From the NCBI GenBank assembly GCA_002753335.1, contig PEAD01000007.1, positions 1 to 64,000 on the forward strand: 64,000 nt of DNA. The letters run 5' to 3'. The notes beneath the pieces are model-generated. The model saw only the letters and a list, made by a program, of their open reading frames with translations, searched no databases and was not told the origin of the DNA. The position numbers and the translations under genes are program-made. Positions 61,677-64,000 of the stretch are shown piece by piece (positions within the stretch are counted from its first letter, which is position 1; each line of letters begins with the position of its first letter). The DNA comes from Nitrospirae bacterium MYbin3. Lineage in GTDB: Bacteria > Nitrospirota > Thermodesulfovibrionia > Thermodesulfovibrionales > Dissulfurispiraceae.

Positions 61677-63062
61677 ATGATCGATGATTTCCTGCTAGAA
61701 AAACTTATGAAGAAAGCCCTTAAGCAAGGGGGCGACTATGCGGATATATTTGTTGAGCGCAGAGTTACCAGCGCTGTTCAGCTTGATGATAATCGCGTAG
61801 AAAAAGTTACCGGCGGCACTGATTCGGGTATAGGCATAAGACTTATCTATAATGGGAAAACAGCATATGCGTACAGCAATGACTTTTCTGAACAACTGCT
61901 TTTTGAGCTTGCCGACACCGTAAGTAAAATAGCCGCTGGAGACTCTCCGTCTGCAGCTGTGAATCTTAAGAAAATACGTCCCGAAAAAAAAATGGTTATA
62001 GCTTTGCCTCCTTCTGCGGTGTCGCTTAATTCAAAAGTAGATATAGTGGTGCGCGGCAACAATGTTGCGAGAAAAAGCGACAGCAGGGTTGTGCAGGCAA
62101 CTGTAATATACAGGGACTCTATTCAGCAGGTGAAAATCCTGACGTCAGAAGGAACGCTTTGTGAAGATGAGCGTGTATATACATTAGGGGTGGTACAGAT
62201 TGTTGCTGTATCAGACGGAATTGTGCAAACCGGATATGAGCCGGCAGGAGGGCATATTGGGTTTGAGCTTTTTGAAGGAGAGCTTATAGAAGAGCTTGCT
62301 GCAAAAGCGGTCAAAAGGGCAACAATGATGCTTAAGGCTGAACGCGCACCGGCCGGCAGGATGCCGGTAATAATCTCATCCGAGGCCGGAGGCACAATGA
62401 TCCACGAGGCTGTGGGCCATGGACTTGAAGCAGATCTTGTGCAGCAGGGGCTTTCGGTATATTCAAGCAAGAAGGGGCAGGAGATCGCCTCCCGAATCGT
62501 GACGGTTATAGATGATGCAACTATTCCGAACAAAAGAGGTTCATTTATTTTTGATGATGAAGGAACCCAATCCCAGAGGACTGTGTTGGTGAAAAATGGC
62601 GTACTGACAAGCTACATGTATGACAAATGGACATCAATTAAGGACAGTGTTTTATCAACAGGTAACGGCAGGCGGGAATCCTACGAAAGCAAACCTATAC
62701 CCAGAATGACAAATACATTTATAGAACGGGGAACTGCTTCGCCGGAAGAAGTTGTGAGTTCTGTTGATAGAGGTCTTTTTGTAAAAAAAATGGGCGGTGG
62801 ACAGGTAAATACCGTTACAGGGGATTTTGTATTCGATGTTCAGGAAGGGTACTTAATAGAAAATGGGGTTGTTAGTGAACCTGTCAGGGGAGCTACACTT
62901 ATTGGAAGCGGTCCGGATATTTTAAAATCTATAGATATGGTTGGCTCTGATATGGGTTTTTCTATAGGCACATGCGGAAAAGACGGACAGGGCGTTCCTG
63001 TTTCTGATGCTATGCCAACTTTGCGTATTCCTGAGATGGTGGTCGGTGGCGAAATCAAATGA
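61677..63062 (+). CDS. tldD: Metalloprotease TldD
   Basis: This 461-residue TldD/PmbA family protease processes modified peptides and stalled products. The zinc site is in MIHEAVGHGLEADLVQQGLSVYS (HExxxH), with GGGQVNTVTGDFVFDVQEGYLIENG near the C-terminus. The ATG at 61677 lacks a strong SD. Its usual partner TldE/PmbA is not in the window. Confidence 0.93.
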   Translation: MIDDFLLEKLMKKALKQGGDYADIFVERRVTSAVQLDDNRVEKVTGGTDSGIGIRLIYNGKTAYAYSNDFSEQLLFELADTVSKIAAGDSPSAAVNLKKIRPEKKMVIALPPSAVSLNSKVDIVVRGNNVARKSDSRVVQATVIYRDSIQQVKILTSEGTLCEDERVYTLGVVQIVAVSDGIVQTGYEPAGGHIGFELFEGELIEELAAKAVKRATMMLKAERAPAGRMPVIISSEAGGTMIHEAVGHGLEADLVQQGLSVYSSKKGQEIASRIVTVIDDATIPNKRGSFIFDDEGTQSQRTVLVKNGVLTSYMYDKWTSIKDSVLSTGNGRRESYESKPIPRMTNTFIERGTASPEEVVSSVDRGLFVKKMGGGQVNTVTGDFVFDVQEGYLIENGVVSEPVRGATLIGSGPDILKSIDMVGSDMGFSIGTCGKDGQGVPVSDAMPTLRIPEMVVGGEIK

Positions 63063-63156
63063 TTTTACAGCATTTTTTGTTGCAAAAAAAACACAGAATC
63101 GAATTTCAGCAACAACTCATTCCTGATAATTCATTGTTTTAAAACATGTTTATTTT

Positions 63157-63172
63157 TGGCATGCTACTTGCA
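63157..63172 (+). promoter_or_regulatory. Sigma-54-like promoter of lpxC
   Basis: TGGCATG-CTAC-TTGCA has GG-N10-GC and is very close to consensus TGGCACG-N4-TTGCA. The -12 C (63171) is 16 bases from the ATG, leaving a leader of about 4 bases. The spacing is identical to the amidotransferase operon element at 49495. Confidence 0.45.
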
Positions 63173-63186
63173 ATCTTTTGTTAGCT

Positions 63187-64000
63187 ATGAGATTGCAACG
63201 CACAATTAAAAAAGAGGTTGTATTCAGCGGAATAGGTCTGCACACAGGCAAGCAAGCTACTGTGAAAATCAAGCCTGCTGCGCGCGACACCGGAATCGTA
63301 TTTTATCGCACCGACAAAGGAGCCTTAATCAGGGCCAATATGGAGTCGGTAATAGACACCGCATTTGCGACAACTATAGGCGTTAACGGGGTAAAAATCA
63401 AAACTATAGAGCACATGCTTGCAGCAGCGGCTGGGCTCGGGATCGACAATCTTCTCGTAGAGGTGGATGGGCCGGAGATACCGGTGCTTGACGGCAGTGC
63501 TATTGAGCTTACCGAAATTCTTCTTGAAGCAGGGATAGCAAAGCAGGGCAAGAAAATGCCTTATATAAAAATATTGAAGCCGATAGTTTATGAAGATGCT
63601 CATTCGAGAGCTGTTGCAATACCTTTTGACGGCAGGCGCTTTTCATATTATATAAATTTCAGCCACCATATTCTTGGACAGCAAGAAATTACGATGGACC
63701 TGAACGAAACGAATTTTGTAAAAGAGGTAGCCCCTGCCAGAACTTTTGGTTTTCTAAAAGATGTTGAGATGCTTAGGGCTAACGGACTTGCCAAAGGCGG
63801 TTCGCTCGACAATGCGATAATAGTTGGAGAAAACGGTGTAATCAACAAATCAGGTCTTAGGTTCAAAGATGAGTTTGTAAGGCATAAACTTCTTGATTCT
63901 ATTGGGGATCTGTCTTTAATAGGCTACCCGATACAGGGGCATGTAATGCTTGAGAAGTCGGGGCATACAGCCAATCTGAATTTTCTGAAAAAACTTATTT
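63187..64000 (+). CDS. lpxC: UDP-3-O-acyl-N-acetylglucosamine deacetylase, N-terminal part (cut by window edge)
   Basis: LpxC is the zinc deacetylase committing step of lipid A synthesis. The frame starts ATG at 63187 (MRLQRTIKKEVVFSGIGLHTG) and stays open to the window end (271 codons). Zinc ligands are present: His in TIEHMLAAAAGL and His/Asp in RHKLLDSIGDLSLIG. ARTFGFLKDVE is also typical. This proves a Gram-negative envelope. No Shine-Dalgarno is seen before the start. Confidence 0.95.
   Translation, partial: MRLQRTIKKEVVFSGIGLHTGKQATVKIKPAARDTGIVFYRTDKGALIRANMESVIDTAFATTIGVNGVKIKTIEHMLAAAAGLGIDNLLVEVDGPEIPVLDGSAIELTEILLEAGIAKQGKKMPYIKILKPIVYEDAHSRAVAIPFDGRRFSYYINFSHHILGQQEITMDLNETNFVKEVAPARTFGFLKDVEMLRANGLAKGGSLDNAIIVGENGVINKSGLRFKDEFVRHKLLDSIGDLSLIGYPIQGHVMLEKSGHTANLNFLKKLI

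Noticed and set aside
63131-63150. TGTTTTAAAACA palindrome before lpxC as an operator
   Set aside because: A 12-bp AT-rich palindrome in an AT-rich gap is expected by chance; single copy.

Overview
The window is 64 kb of gene-dense bacterial chromosome with moderate G+C by eye. It carries about 64 protein genes, most packed into operons with 4-base ATGA or GTGA overlaps. LpxC, an LPS-type envelope gene set, multiheme c-type cytochromes, several sigma-54 style promoters, an NtrC-type regulator and the ruvAB-queH-queA-phoH-ybeY gene order point to an anaerobic or microaerobic Gram-negative. A Nitrospirota (Thermodesulfovibrionia-like) or former-Deltaproteobacteria lineage fits best. This placement is inferred from gene content; there is no rRNA in the window. 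I saw no tRNA, CRISPR array, insertion sequence or phage gene.

Layout. Positions 1-6955 (+): end of cysK, a Sel1-repeat protein, then tmk-holB-ricT/PSP1-metG-radC. 7151-10712 (+): a two-gene sensor kinase system. 10762-14146 (+): a stand-alone IMP cyclohydrolase (purH N-terminal half) with a short leader ORF, purD, a DUF89 protein and an orphan. 14306-20472 (+): rpsU, yqeY, a nested palindromic repeat, NIF3-like, dnaG, rsmB, a PASTA protein and rpe. 20474-34103 (-): a long run starting at ruvAB and passing through queH, a DUF2905 protein, spoIID-like, queA, SPOR, phoH, a PgpH-like HD protein, ybeY and a DgkA-PAP2 fusion. It ends in a redox module: an approximately eleven-heme cytochrome, a sensor kinase with a periplasmic c-heme motif, a sigma-54 response regulator and a small membrane protein. 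34190-46924 (+): argD-argF, CBS, tsaE-nadK, TPR, UDG, HIT, a radical SAM protein, an acetolactate-synthase-like enzyme, nadB and a PilF-like lipoprotein. 46993-50903 (-): nitrogen assimilation (amtB, then a glutamine amidotransferase, glnB, glnA). 51108-53605 (-): an MgtE-like sensor protein coupled to an unusual NRAMP transporter. 53713-55415: a DUF486 protein, a deoxyhypusine-synthase-like protein and rpsT. 55469-61381 (-): an operon of htpX, purE, a zinc-ribbon protein, a P-type ATPase, purC and a nitroreductase, behind what I read as a yybP-ykoY manganese riboswitch. 61677-64000 (+): tldD and the start of lpxC.

The most interesting signals are regulatory. They are the Mn riboswitch leader at 61403-61538; GG-N10-GC sigma-54 elements before amtB, the amidotransferase-glnB-glnA operon, the heme sensor kinase and lpxC; two families of repeated inverted sites placed like enhancers (CTACA-N4-TGTAG before amtB, TTTTGCAA-N2-TTGCAAAA before the heme kinase); and a recurrent pattern in which a -10 box lies only about 6-9 bases before an ATG that has no Shine-Dalgarno, suggesting that leaderless mRNAs are common here. 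The NRAMP partner of the MgtE-like protein lacks the soft metal ligand, which suggests a two-protein Mg2+ uptake system.
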